Shown here piece after piece: positions 24,932 through 32,930 of a stretch of DNA of 64,000 nucleotides. Position 1 is the first letter of the stretch. Each line of letters opens with the position of its first letter. The stretch lies in NCBI RefSeq assembly GCF_039652615.1, contig NZ_JBDJAC010000001.1, positions 496,001 to 560,000 on the forward strand. The letters are read 5' to 3'. The notes under the pieces were generated by a model, which searched no databases, was not told the DNA's origin, and saw nothing but the letters and a program-made list of their open reading frames with translations. A program made the translations under genes and the position numbers. The stretch comes from Fulvimarina sp039652615. Its GTDB lineage: Bacteria > Pseudomonadota > Alphaproteobacteria > Rhizobiales > Rhizobiaceae.

Positions 24932-26929
24932 TCAGTTGAACGAAGGCGGCTGTGAGAGGTCCGGCGTTGAAGTTCCTGTGTTGCTGCCGCCGGACGGCGG
25001 ATTGCCGTCCTGCGTCGCGCCACCTTCACTGGCATCTTGATCCAGATTCAAAGGCGGGAGACCGAACGAAGGCGTCGCGCCTGTTGTCGCTCCACCTTTT
25101 CCGGACGCTGGCGCAGCGGGGCCGGTGCCGCCGAGCTCGTTGGGCGTCTGGCCAAGACCGGACTGACCGCCAGCGGGGTTCGCCTGCGGTGCAGCGTCGC
25201 CGGACGGAGTGCTCGGCAGACCCAGCGGCGGGAGGCCGAAGGGATTGTTTTCGCTGGAGCCCTCCGTTCCCGAGCCTGAATTCAGGGGTGGCAGGCCGAA
25301 CCCGCCTTCTCCACCGAACGACGGGACCTGGATGTTCTCCTCCGCCGAGGGCGCCTGCGCGGGCTCGTCCTTGTAGCGCATCACCATCTCCGGGAAGATG
25401 ATCGTCAGCGCCACCATCAGAAGCTGGATGCACAGGAACGGGATCGCGCCCCAGTAGATCTGGCCTGTCGTCACCGGCTGCGTGTTCTTACCCGTCACCC
25501 TGTCCAGATAGGGGACCTTGGCGGCCACGGAGCGCAGATAAAACAGCGCAAATCCGAAGGGCGGATGCATGAAGCTCGTCTGCATGTTGAGGCCGAGCAG
25601 CACCCCGAACCAGATAAGATCGATGCCAAGACCTTCCGCCACCGGAGCGAGCAGCGGGACGATGATGAACGCAAGCTCGAAGAAATCCAGGAAGAAGGCA
25701 AGGAAGAAGACGAGCACGTTCACGACGATCAGGAAGCCGGTCTCGCCGCCAGGAACGGCGGTCAACAGCTCTTCCACCCAGATGTGACCGTTGACGCCGT
25801 AGAACGTCAGCGAGAACACGCGCGCGCCGATGAGGATGAAGAGCACGAAGGCCGAGAGCTTGGCCGTGGACTCCATGGCCTGTGTCATCAGGTCAAGGTT
25901 CAGGCGGCGCTTGCCAAATGCGAGCACGAGCGCGCCGACTGCGCCCATCGCTCCGCCTTCCGTTGGCGTCGCAACGCCAAGGAAGATCGTGCCGAGCACG
26001 AGGAAGATCAGCGCCAGCGGCGGGATGAGAACGATGATGACCTGCTGGGCAAGATAGGACAGCACCTTCAGGTCGAGCGCTTTGTTGAGGGCGGCGATCC
26101 CATAGATCACACCGACGCCAATGGCCGCGCCCCAGATCACGGCGCCCTGTTCGACCCTCGCTTCAAGATAGTGGGATGCACCATAGGCAATGGCCGTTGT
26201 CGCAACGAGGGAGACGATGAGCGAGGTCACCCCGCGCCCAAGGGTCCGCGCTTCCGGCGGCAAGGCCGGCGCGGAACTTGCCCGAAACATCGTCATGCCG
26301 AAGACGTAGACGAAATAGAGGCCGGACAGGAGAAGCGCGGGTACCAGCGCTCCGGAATACATATCGCCGACAGAACGCCCGAGCTGGTCGGCAAGGACGA
26401 TCAGGACCAGCGAGGGCGGCACGATCTGCGCAAGCGTGCCAGACGCGACGATCACACCGGAGGCAAGCCGCCTGTCATAGCCGTATCGCAGCATGATGGG
26501 CAGAGAGATCAGTCCCATTGCGATGACGGAGGCCGCGACGACGCCTGTGGTTGCGGCAAGCAGCGCGCCGACGAAGATCACCGCATAGGCGAGACCACCG
26601 CGCAAAGGTCCGAAGAGCTGCCCGATCGTCTCCAGAAGGTCCTCGGCCATGCCGGAGCGTTCGAGGATCAATCCCATGAAAGTGAAGAAGGGAATCGCGA
26701 GCAGCGTGTCGTTCGACATGATGCCGCCGAAGAAGCGGTCAGGCAGGGCGCCCAGCAGCGGATAAAAGAGATTGATGTCCGGCGAGAGCGGCGCGAGCTC
26801 GACACCGATGAAGAAGAAGAGGAGGCCGTTCGCCGCAAGCGTGAACGCGACCGGATAGCCCAGGAGCAGGAAGATCACGAGCGAAACGAACATGATCGGC
26901 GCGAGATTGTGTGCGATGAATTCGATCAC
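24932..26929 (-). CDS. TRAP transporter large permease (DctM) with repetitive C-terminal tail
   Basis: The 665-aa membrane subunit of a tripartite solute:sodium symporter. Residues 1-515 are a DctM core with 12 or more helices, carrying MGLILERSGMAEDLL, IVPPSLVLIVLADQLG and PTEGGAMGAVGALVLA. Residues about 520-665 are a hydrophilic tail rich in G, P, S, N and Q that is not part of the family. It holds three copies of FGLPPL (544-549, 564-569, 622-627) and should face one side of the membrane. The core is of the longer type with an extra central segment. It overlaps dctQ by 4 bases. No periplasmic binding protein gene is adjacent, so the substrate cannot be inferred. Confidence 0.9.
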   Translation of the reverse strand: MIEFIAHNLAPIMFVSLVIFLLLGYPVAFTLAANGLLFFFIGVELAPLSPDINLFYPLLGALPDRFFGGIMSNDTLLAIPFFTFMGLILERSGMAEDLLETIGQLFGPLRGGLAYAVIFVGALLAATTGVVAASVIAMGLISLPIMLRYGYDRRLASGVIVASGTLAQIVPPSLVLIVLADQLGRSVGDMYSGALVPALLLSGLYFVYVFGMTMFRASSAPALPPEARTLGRGVTSLIVSLVATTAIAYGASHYLEARVEQGAVIWGAAIGVGVIYGIAALNKALDLKVLSYLAQQVIIVLIPPLALIFLVLGTIFLGVATPTEGGAMGAVGALVLAFGKRRLNLDLMTQAMESTAKLSAFVLFILIGARVFSLTFYGVNGHIWVEELLTAVPGGETGFLIVVNVLVFFLAFFLDFFELAFIIVPLLAPVAEGLGIDLIWFGVLLGLNMQTSFMHPPFGFALFYLRSVAAKVPYLDRVTGKNTQPVTTGQIYWGAIPFLCIQLLMVALTIIFPEMVMRYKDEPAQAPSAEENIQVPSFGGEGGFGLPPLNSGSGTEGSSENNPFGLPPLGLPSTPSGDAAPQANPAGGQSGLGQTPNELGGTGPAAPASGKGGATTGATPSFGLPPLNLDQDASEGGATQDGNPPSGGSNTGTSTPDLSQPPSFN

Positions 26930-27567
26930 GACCGATCCTCCGCACGGCGGGCGGCCCGTGTCTTCGGATCAGGCCCATCTGCGCTCGGCGGAGGATAATC
27001 CGGCGCGAGTTGTTCCATCTCTTCGGCAAGCGGCAGATGCTTGGCGAGCGGCGTCGTGTCGGTCATTCCGCCGAACAGAATCGCGCCGCGCTTGATCAGT
27101 TCGGACAAGCCCTGAAAAAGAAGCAGGACGAAGCCGGCGAGCAGAAGAGCCTTTGCCGGCCAGATGATCAGACCGCCGGCATTGGGGGAAACTTCCTGCC
27201 TTTCGAACGATCCGATGACGTAAGGCACGAGCAGCCAGACCATCAGGATCGTGAAAGGCAGGAGGAAGAAAAGGTGGCCGAGAAAATCGATCCAGTCGCG
27301 GGTTCGCTTGGAGAGATGGTTCGAGATGATGTCGACCCGGATGTGCTCGTTGCGCAGCAGAGTCCAGGCCGCTGCCAGCATGAAGATCGCCCCGAACAGA
27401 TACCACTGCACTTCGAGCCAGGCGTTCGAGGACATGTTGAATGCCTTGCGAACGATCGCATTGCCCGCGCTGACGAGAACTACGATGAGGACCAGCCATG
27501 ACACGCCGCGACCGAAGAAGGTCGTGACGCGGTCAATGCCTTGTGAAAAGGACAAGAGGGCATGCAT
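26926..27567 (-). CDS. TRAP transporter small permease (DctQ)
   Basis: A four-helix inner-membrane protein of 213 aa, partner of DctM. It shows the DctQ pattern: helix 1 VSWLVLIVVLVSAGNAIVRK, then WLEVQWYLFGAIFMLAAAWTL followed by NEHIRVDIISNHLS, the conserved loop. The frame extends to 27777, but the ATG at 27567 follows GGGAGGATAACACG and begins MHALLSFSQ, the expected start. A 35-residue cytoplasmic tail follows helix 4. It overlaps dctM by ATGA and is divergent from recX. Confidence 0.9.
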   Translation of the reverse strand: MHALLSFSQGIDRVTTFFGRGVSWLVLIVVLVSAGNAIVRKAFNMSSNAWLEVQWYLFGAIFMLAAAWTLLRNEHIRVDIISNHLSKRTRDWIDFLGHLFFLLPFTILMVWLLVPYVIGSFERQEVSPNAGGLIIWPAKALLLAGFVLLLFQGLSELIKRGAILFGGMTDTTPLAKHLPLAEEMEQLAPDYPPPSADGPDPKTRAARRAEDRS

Positions 27568-27706
27568 TCGTGTTATCCTCCCGGAAAGGACTTCCATCCT
27601 TTCCCCGTGCGCAGGTTCCGACGGTTTTTCTAAAGGCTGGTATTGCGGATCGCGCGGCTGAAAAATCGTCCGTTCGTTAAGGATTGAGCCGCCGTTTCGC
27701 AAGCCT

Positions 27707-28348
27707 TTGAAATATGCGATCCAAACCGGGCGATCAGCCGCAGCGTCTCGCCCGGCATGGCCGGATGCGGAAGGCAAGAGGGGAGATATTCAGATCGCCG
27801 ACCGAGCGAAGAAACAACCGGGTCCCGTCACGCGGGAATGGCTGATGCGAGCGGGTGCCCATTATCTGGAGCGATACGCGACGTCGACGGAAAACTTCCG
27901 CCGCGTCCTCACCCGCAAAGTCCGTCGGCGCATGATGCTGCGCGAAGAAAACGAAGCAGATCATTCACAGTTGATCGATGCCGTGACGGCGCGTTTTGCG
28001 GAGCTCGGTTTTCTCGATGATGTTGGCTTCGCCGAGGCGAAGATGAGATCACTGCGCCGAAGGGGCGTTTCGAGCCGGATGGTCGAGGCCAAACTTGCTG
28101 AAAAGGGTGTCGAGCGCGGCGTGATCGAAGCCGTGACGGCGGAAGACGAGACGACGGAAAGCGAAGCGGCACGCGCCTATGCGAAACGTCGCCGCCTCGG
28201 GCCGTGGCGACTGCGCCATCGCATTGAGCGTCGGGATCGCGATGTCGCCGCCATGATGCGGGCCGGCTTTCCTTACGGCCTTGCGGTCGAAGTCGTCGAC
28301 CTGCCGATGAACGATCTCGCCCCGGATGACGAAACCCATCACGGCTGA
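27707..28348 (+). CDS. recX: RecX family regulatory protein
   Basis: A helical protein of about 200 aa that in relatives binds RecA filaments and limits recombination. The conserved part begins near residue 40: REWLMRAGAHYLERYATST, then RFAELGFLDDVGFAEAKMRSLRRRGVSSRMVEAKLAEKGV, a three-helix repeat. A second repeat ends with a basic stretch RRLGPWRLRHRIERRDRD. recA is not adjacent. The start is unclear. The given TTG has no binding site and no ATG lies before the conserved region. GAGGGGAG at 27777-27784 suggests translation might begin at a rare ATT or ATC just after it. Its 3' end faces DUF2147 gene 1 across 19 bases. Confidence 0.75.
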   Translation: MKYAIQTGRSAAASRPAWPDAEGKRGDIQIADRAKKQPGPVTREWLMRAGAHYLERYATSTENFRRVLTRKVRRRMMLREENEADHSQLIDAVTARFAELGFLDDVGFAEAKMRSLRRRGVSSRMVEAKLAEKGVERGVIEAVTAEDETTESEAARAYAKRRRLGPWRLRHRIERRDRDVAAMMRAGFPYGLAVEVVDLPMNDLAPDDETHHG

Positions 28349-28367
28349 GCCGGATAGACTTCCGTCG

Positions 28368-28721
28368 TCAGAGCCGTTTCCAGGTCTGTGTCTTGCAGAA
28401 AATCTTCAGGGCACAGCCTTGCAGCTTGAGCGTGTTGCCGTTGATTGCGGCCGTACCGTCATAGGTCTTGTCTTCCCTCGGGTCGGTCACGGTACCGGAA
28501 TAGGAAGCGCCGGTGCCAGACATGCGCCCGACCGACTTTCCTTTATGTTCGCCGCTCACGACCGTCGCGCAGAAGTCGCCCTGACAAGGCACCACTTCCA
28601 CGACGCCGCCGCCTGGCGCTCGCCACTGGCCGACAATCGGTTCCGCCGAAACGGCGCTCGCCGCCAGTGCGGAAAATGCAAAAACTACGCTCGCGGCGAG
28701 TACGGATGTCCGCTTTAGCAT
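28368..28721 (-). CDS. Secreted DUF2147-like protein, copy 1
   Basis: A 117-aa exported protein: signal peptide to about residue 26 (ending SAVSA), then a compact domain opening with VGQWRAPGGGVVEV. The DUF2147 family matches this small beta-rich fold. Two cysteines in PCQGDFCA and two in GCALKIFCK are conserved across the three neighbouring copies and probably form disulfides in the periplasm. The GAGGAAG site favours the ATG at 28721 over 28742. Function unknown. It is the last of three tandem paralogues on this strand, with a 13-bp inverted repeat just upstream. Confidence 0.82.
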   Translation of the reverse strand: MLKRTSVLAASVVFAFSALAASAVSAEPIVGQWRAPGGGVVEVVPCQGDFCATVVSGEHKGKSVGRMSGTGASYSGTVTDPREDKTYDGTAAINGNTLKLQGCALKIFCKTQTWKRL

Positions 28722-28742
28722 CGGGTGACTTCCTCGTTTCAC

Positions 28743-28818
28743 GTGTCATGCCGAAAATGAGATCCATGCGCGTCACCGACAAGGTGGAAGCGCGGCATAG
28801 CGCGGTTCGGCATGACAC
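28743..28818. repeat. Long inverted repeat between DUF2147 copies
   Basis: Perfect 13-bp arms GTGTCATGCCGAA (28743-28755) and TTCGGCATGACAC (28806-28818) enclose 50 bases that can form an inner hairpin (GCGCGTCACC with GGTGGAAGCGC, imperfect). It lies between copies 1 and 2, in the leader of copy 1. It may be a large terminator or a small remnant of a mobile element with inverted ends. Confidence 0.7.
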
Positions 28819-28848
28819 TTGTTTGTGAAAGGGAAGATGCCCGACGGT

Positions 28849-29199
28849 TCAGATGCGCGACCAGGTCTGTGTCTTGCAGAAGATCTTCAGCGCGCAACCG
28901 GTCAGTTTCAGGGATGCCCCATTGACGGTTGCCGAACCGTTATAGGTCTTTCCTGAATTGGGGTCTGTAACCGTACCGGAATACTTGCCTCCAGACCCGG
29001 ACAGGCGTCCAATCTGCTTGCCCTTGTTCTCGCCGGTGACGATCGTCGCGCAATAGCCCCCGCCACAGCGCGAAACCTTGACGACATTTCCTGTTTCGGC
29101 ACGCCAATTACCGACCAATGGCTCGGACTGGGCGTGGGCACCGCTCATGCCGACGCCAAGGGTTAGTGCTGCGGCAAGCGCAGTCGCAATCAGTTTCAT
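28849..29199 (-). CDS. Secreted DUF2147-like protein, copy 2
   Basis: A 116-aa paralogue of copy 1. Signal peptide to residue 23 (GAHA), then EPLVGNWRAETGNVVKVSRCG, TVTDPNSGKTYNGSATVNG and the near-identical end GCALKIFCKTQTWSRI. The ending is almost the same as copy 1 (IFCKTQTWKRL), so the pair arose by a recent duplication or exchange. The four cysteines are kept. A strong GGGAGGAG site lies before the ATG. The 127 bases to copy 1 contain the long inverted repeat. Function unknown; periplasmic location is inferred. Confidence 0.85.
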   Translation of the reverse strand: MKLIATALAAALTLGVGMSGAHAQSEPLVGNWRAETGNVVKVSRCGGGYCATIVTGENKGKQIGRLSGSGGKYSGTVTDPNSGKTYNGSATVNGASLKLTGCALKIFCKTQTWSRI

Positions 29200-29359
29200 T
29201 GTGGTCTCCTCCCCACTTCTCGTCTGGCTAATCGTCTGATGCCAAGTCGATTACGACTGGATGATAGGGCCGGCATTCTTCTGAACGCAACTGGAATCAG
29301 AGAAGCATAGGGTGTCAGGCCGATCGCGTCGGACGCCGTGCCAAAGCCTGAGCGGTCCG

Positions 29360-29731
29360 TCAGCCGGCGCGTTGCCAGTGTTGGACCGTCTTGCAGAAGA
29401 TTTCCATGATGCAGCCGCTGAGTGCGACGCGCCCGCCATTCAGCGTCAGGGAGCCCGGGTAGCTCTTTCCATTTCTGGGGTCGTGAACCCGGCCCTTGTA
29501 TTCCGGTCCCGGCCCCGAAACACGGGCAACGGCGGCGCCCTTGTAACGTCCACTGGTGACGGTCGCGCAAAGCGCTTCGCCACAAGGCGCAACGGAGATG
29601 ATTTCACCGTCGGATGTGGCCCATGATCCGATGATGCCGGACTGCGCGGCAGTCGGCGTCACTGCGAACGGGCTGACAAGGAGCGCGGCACTCAAGGCCA
29701 GCGTAAAATAGCGATATCTGCGATGTGACAT
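29360..29731 (-). CDS. Secreted DUF2147-like protein, copy 3
   Basis: The most diverged of the three copies, 123 aa. Signal peptide to about residue 29 (TPTAA), then GIIGSWATSDGEIISVAPCGEALCA, DPRNGKSYPGSLTLNG and the closing GCIMEIFCKTVQHWQRAG. The cysteine pattern is the same as copies 1 and 2. The domain after the signal is about 90 residues, at the short end for the family. The gene is 160 bases upstream of copy 2 and may share or have its own promoter. Its binding site is weak, so a nearby alternative start is possible. Confidence 0.82.
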   Translation of the reverse strand: MSHRRYRYFTLALSAALLVSPFAVTPTAAQSGIIGSWATSDGEIISVAPCGEALCATVTSGRYKGAAVARVSGPGPEYKGRVHDPRNGKSYPGSLTLNGGRVALSGCIMEIFCKTVQHWQRAG

Positions 29732-29875
29732 GATCGATATGCCGCTCTGAACTTCCTGATACGTCCCCTTGGTGCTCCATCGCCCGAAAACGTGCCAGCA
29801 AAGAGACGGCGCGGTGCGTCCAGGTGTTTTTACAGGGCGAAGGGTAGGCCTCGGCTGCAGACCATGGGTCTTGCT

Positions 29876-30991
29876 TCAGCCTCCGCTTGCGCTCACCCTT
29901 TCGACCGCGATCTGAAGCGCCTCGTCGAACCGCTCGATATCGCTCGGTGTGCCGGCGCTCACGCGAAGGGTTCGGTTCAGAAATTCCACCCCGGGGCGAC
30001 GGATGAAGACGCCCTGTTCCTCGATCTCTTCGGCAATCAGGCGGCAATATTCACCGCCTTGACCGAGATCGATCGCGACGAAATTCGTCGCAGACGGCAA
30101 AGCGGTAAAACCCTGCTTTTCCGCGACCAGAGCCAGCTGCGTCCGGCTTTTGGCTACTTCTGTAAGGACCCAGTCGAGATGGTCCCGATCCGAAAGGGCC
30201 GCGAGAGCCCCGGCCATCGAGATGCGACTGACCGAGAAATGGTCGCGGACCTTGCTGAGCTGCTGAATGGCAACTGGATCGCCGAAGACATAGCCGACGC
30301 GGATGCCCGCGAGGCTATAGGCTTTCGAGAAGGTTCTGAACCGCAACAGGTTCGGCCGGGTGAGGTCATCCGCAGCGATCGCGTCATGCGGTGCGAAGTC
30401 GCAATAGGCTTCGTCGAGCGCGACGATCGTATCCTCCGGCACGGTTGCGAGAAGCGCGTCGAGGGTGTCTCGTTCGCGCCAGCTACCGGTCGGGTTGTCG
30501 GGATTGGTCAGATAAAGGATCTTCGGACGAATCTCCCTGGCGCGCGCGGCGAGCGCCTCCCAGTTCTGACGAAAATCCGTCGTATAGGGCACGGTCTCGA
30601 TTACCGCGCCCGCAGCCGTCGCAAAATAGCCGAAGGTCGGATAGGCGCCACGACTGGTGAGGACGGTGCTGCCGGGTGAGCACGCGGCGGCGACGAGATC
30701 GCGCAGAAGCCCGTCGATGCCCGTGCCGCAGATTATATTGTCGATCGCAAGACCGTGCTTGGCCGCAAGGGCTTCGCGCAGTTCGAACTGTTCCGGGTCA
30801 CCGTACATCCAGCCATCGGCTGCGACCCTGGCCATGGCCTCGATTGCCTTGGGTGAAGGACCATAAACGCTCTCATTGGCGCCTAGGCGAGCGGCAAATG
30901 GTCGGCCGTATCTGCGTTCAAGCGTCTCTGGGCCGGTAAACGGCGATACGGAAGCAAGGGCGCAGATGCGTCCATCGAACAGGCCGGTCAT
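29876..30991 (-). CDS. Class I/II aminotransferase (histidinol-phosphate aminotransferase-like)
   Basis: A PLP-dependent enzyme of 371 aa. Residues RLGANESVYGPSPKAIEAM match the HisC N-terminal motif. Cofactor residues are TNPDNPTGS, ALDEAYCDFA, and RTFSKAYSLAGIRVGY with the Schiff-base Lys223. The closing part has FIRRPGVEFLNRTLRVSAGTP, again HisC-like. It may make histidinol phosphate, or act on aromatic amino acids as several HisC paralogues do. It is not among his genes, which favours a paralogue. Same strand as the following gamma carbonic anhydrase gene, 46 bases away. Confidence 0.85.
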   Translation of the reverse strand: MTGLFDGRICALASVSPFTGPETLERRYGRPFAARLGANESVYGPSPKAIEAMARVAADGWMYGDPEQFELREALAAKHGLAIDNIICGTGIDGLLRDLVAAACSPGSTVLTSRGAYPTFGYFATAAGAVIETVPYTTDFRQNWEALAARAREIRPKILYLTNPDNPTGSWRERDTLDALLATVPEDTIVALDEAYCDFAPHDAIAADDLTRPNLLRFRTFSKAYSLAGIRVGYVFGDPVAIQQLSKVRDHFSVSRISMAGALAALSDRDHLDWVLTEVAKSRTQLALVAEKQGFTALPSATNFVAIDLGQGGEYCRLIAEEIEEQGVFIRRPGVEFLNRTLRVSAGTPSDIERFDEALQIAVERVSASGG

Positions 30992-31037
30992 GGTTGTGAA
31001 TATGCCCTATGTCTGGAAAAGGAAGGCCGCTATCAGG

Positions 31038-31571
31038 TCAGCCGCCGATCTCGGTCAATCCGTCGGCAAAGCGCTTGGCATTACGCACGTAATGCTGGGC
31101 CGACTCCTTCAGCTTTTTCGCCGCCTCATCGTCGAGTTCGCGAACGGCCTTGGCCGGTGAGCCGACGATCAGCGAATTTGGGGGAAACGTCTTGCCCTCG
31201 GTCACGAGTGCGTTTGCGCCGACGATGGAATTGTCGCCAATCTTCGCGCCATTGAGGATGGTTGCGCCCATGCCCACGAGAACATTGTCGCCCAGCGTGC
31301 AGCCGTGGACGATCGCATTATGGCCGATCGTGCAGCCCTTCCCGATCGTCAGCGGAAAGCCAAGGTCGCTGTGGAGGGTGCAGTTATCCTGAATGTTGCT
31401 GTCATCGCCGATCTCCATCCATTCGTTGTCGCCACGGATCACCGCGTTGAACCAGACGCCGACGTTCTTGCCCAATCGGACGCGGCCGATGACGTGTGCT
31501 CCAGGCGCGATGAAATGCGGCCTGTCATCTGCGGTCGCGGGCTTGTCGCCTTCCAGCTGATAGATCGGCAT
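31038..31571 (-). CDS. Gamma-carbonic anhydrase family protein (left-handed beta helix)
   Basis: A 177-aa trimeric hexapeptide-repeat protein. The repeats run from about residue 20 to 135 (APGAHVIGRVRLGKNVGVW, then GCTIGHNAIVHGCTLGDNVLVGMGATI). The three zinc ligands of the gamma class are present: His67, His84 and His89. The C-terminal helix packs on the neighbouring subunit. Many alphaproteobacterial members are annotated as carbonic anhydrases or YrdA-like proteins; activity is not assured. Its mitochondrial relatives are subunits of complex I, of interest given NDUFA12 at 49.7 kb. Confidence 0.9.
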   Translation of the reverse strand: MPIYQLEGDKPATADDRPHFIAPGAHVIGRVRLGKNVGVWFNAVIRGDNEWMEIGDDSNIQDNCTLHSDLGFPLTIGKGCTIGHNAIVHGCTLGDNVLVGMGATILNGAKIGDNSIVGANALVTEGKTFPPNSLIVGSPAKAVRELDDEAAKKLKESAQHYVRNAKRFADGLTEIGG

Positions 31572-31829
31572 CGTTTCGGCTCTCCCTTATTGTCATCGGC
31601 CCATCTGCCGATTGTCCCATCATCAAGCGCAGGACCAAGCAAAAGCAAAGTGATTTGCCGAAAGGCGATCGCGACACAGCCGCCTTTCGGTTCAATGCGG
31701 GAAACACGTTTCGTTTATGGAGCGGAGAGAGTTCGATCCGGCGACGCGAAAATTAACCCTCAGTCAACCTTCAGCCTCGATAGTTGAGCAGCGATGCAGT
31801 TTCGACACGCTTTCCGCATAGGACACGCC

Positions 31830-32045
31830 ATGTTCAATCGCGATCTGCCGAGAATGGAGGATGAAGCCGTCATTCTCCACGCAATTGAAGAGCTGATGAG
31901 GCAGGGCCTGGATCGTCGCATGATCGAAAAGGCGCTGGTTCAATATGCGCCGATCGATCTCGACATTTTCGCAGACTGCTTCGCGAAGGCCATGGCGTCG
32001 GTCAAACGTTCTGCGCGATCGGAAACGGAAGCGATCGCGGCCTGA
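31830..32045 (+). CDS. Small helical protein of unknown function
   Basis: A 71-aa protein from the ATG at 31830, preceded by ATAGGACACG; a longer form from 31794 would add 12 residues. It is mostly helical: MEDEAVILHAIEELMRQGLDRRMIEKALVQYAP, then IDLDIFADCFAKAMASVKRS. No membrane span or signal. I do not recognise the family, but the amphipathic pattern and clean codon use suggest a real gene. It stands alone between the carbonic anhydrase and SDR genes, both on the opposite strand. Confidence 0.6.
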   Translation: MFNRDLPRMEDEAVILHAIEELMRQGLDRRMIEKALVQYAPIDLDIFADCFAKAMASVKRSARSETEAIAA

Positions 32046-32171
32046 GCCAGTGTCAACGAAGTCCGTTCGAGCGCTACGCGACTGCGGATTTCAGAAACGC
32101 ATCGGCGATGCGCCGGCTTTGAGACTCCGCGCCGCTGGAACCAGCCGCGCTCCATGGCGCCTGAGGCGATA

Positions 32172-32912
32172 TCAATCCGGTTCGTGCACGTTTAGAAAAC
32201 GGCCCTCGCGGACATCATAGAGCCGACCGGTCTCGTCGAGGTCGGGTAGAGCGAGAGGCAGAATCTTGGAAGCCACCTCTCCAGCCGATGGCAGGGTTTC
32301 CGGATCTTCGCCCGGCATCGCCTGCGCACGCATCTGCGTTCTCGTCGCGCCCGGATTGACCGCATTGATCCGAAGGGTCGTCTTTCGTGTCTCGTTCGCC
32401 CAGGACTTCCCCAAGGCTTCGACCGCCGCCTTTGTCGCTGCATAAAGCGACCAGTAGGCCTTGGCCGAGTGCGCAGCGCCGGACGACATCAGAATCGCGC
32501 GACCGGCATCGGATTCGCGAAGCAGAGGATCGAACGAGCGGATCTGCCGCCAAACCGAGGTGACGTTCGTTGCCATCGTCTTTTCGAACAGCTTCGTGTC
32601 GATATGGCCGATCGGCGAGAGAACGCCCAGCATCCCAGCATTGGCCACGAAAACGTCGAGCTTGCCGTGGCGCTCGTAGATCGCGGCTCCAAGCCGATCG
32701 ATCCCCTCGAAGTCGAGAAGGTCGAGCGGCACAAGGGTCGCGGTTCCCCCCGCTGCCTTGATTCGATCGTCGAGCTCTTCGAGACCGCCGACGGTGCGGG
32801 CCACGCAATAGACATGCGCGCCTTCCGTAGCGATGCGTTCCGCCAGCTCGCAGCCGATCCCACGCGATGCGCCGGTGACAAGCGCAATCCGTCCATCAAG
32901 TCGTCCCGTCAT
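32172..32912 (-). CDS. Short-chain dehydrogenase/reductase
   Basis: A 246-aa NAD(P)-dependent oxidoreductase of the classical SDR type. It has the nucleotide-binding TGASRGIG at 13-20, the NAG motif at 91-93, catalytic Ser at 143/144, Tyr157 and Lys161 (YAATK). Residue pattern after strand 2 (ARTVGGLEEL) suggests NADP. The substrate is unknown. Its neighbour is purF, 18 bases upstream on the same strand, an order widely kept in rhizobia, so cotranscription with purF and cvpA is likely. Start codon ATG follows AAGGGATCGC. Confidence 0.9.
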   Translation of the reverse strand: MTGRLDGRIALVTGASRGIGCELAERIATEGAHVYCVARTVGGLEELDDRIKAAGGTATLVPLDLLDFEGIDRLGAAIYERHGKLDVFVANAGMLGVLSPIGHIDTKLFEKTMATNVTSVWRQIRSFDPLLRESDAGRAILMSSGAAHSAKAYWSLYAATKAAVEALGKSWANETRKTTLRINAVNPGATRTQMRAQAMPGEDPETLPSAGEVASKILPLALPDLDETGRLYDVREGRFLNVHEPD

Positions 32913-32930
32913 GCGATCCCTTGTGGTTTC

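Noticed and set aside
25565..26998. 477-codon plus-strand frame opposite dctM
   Set aside because: Strongly H/D/R/E-rich, reading through the complement of a clear membrane protein; a shadow.
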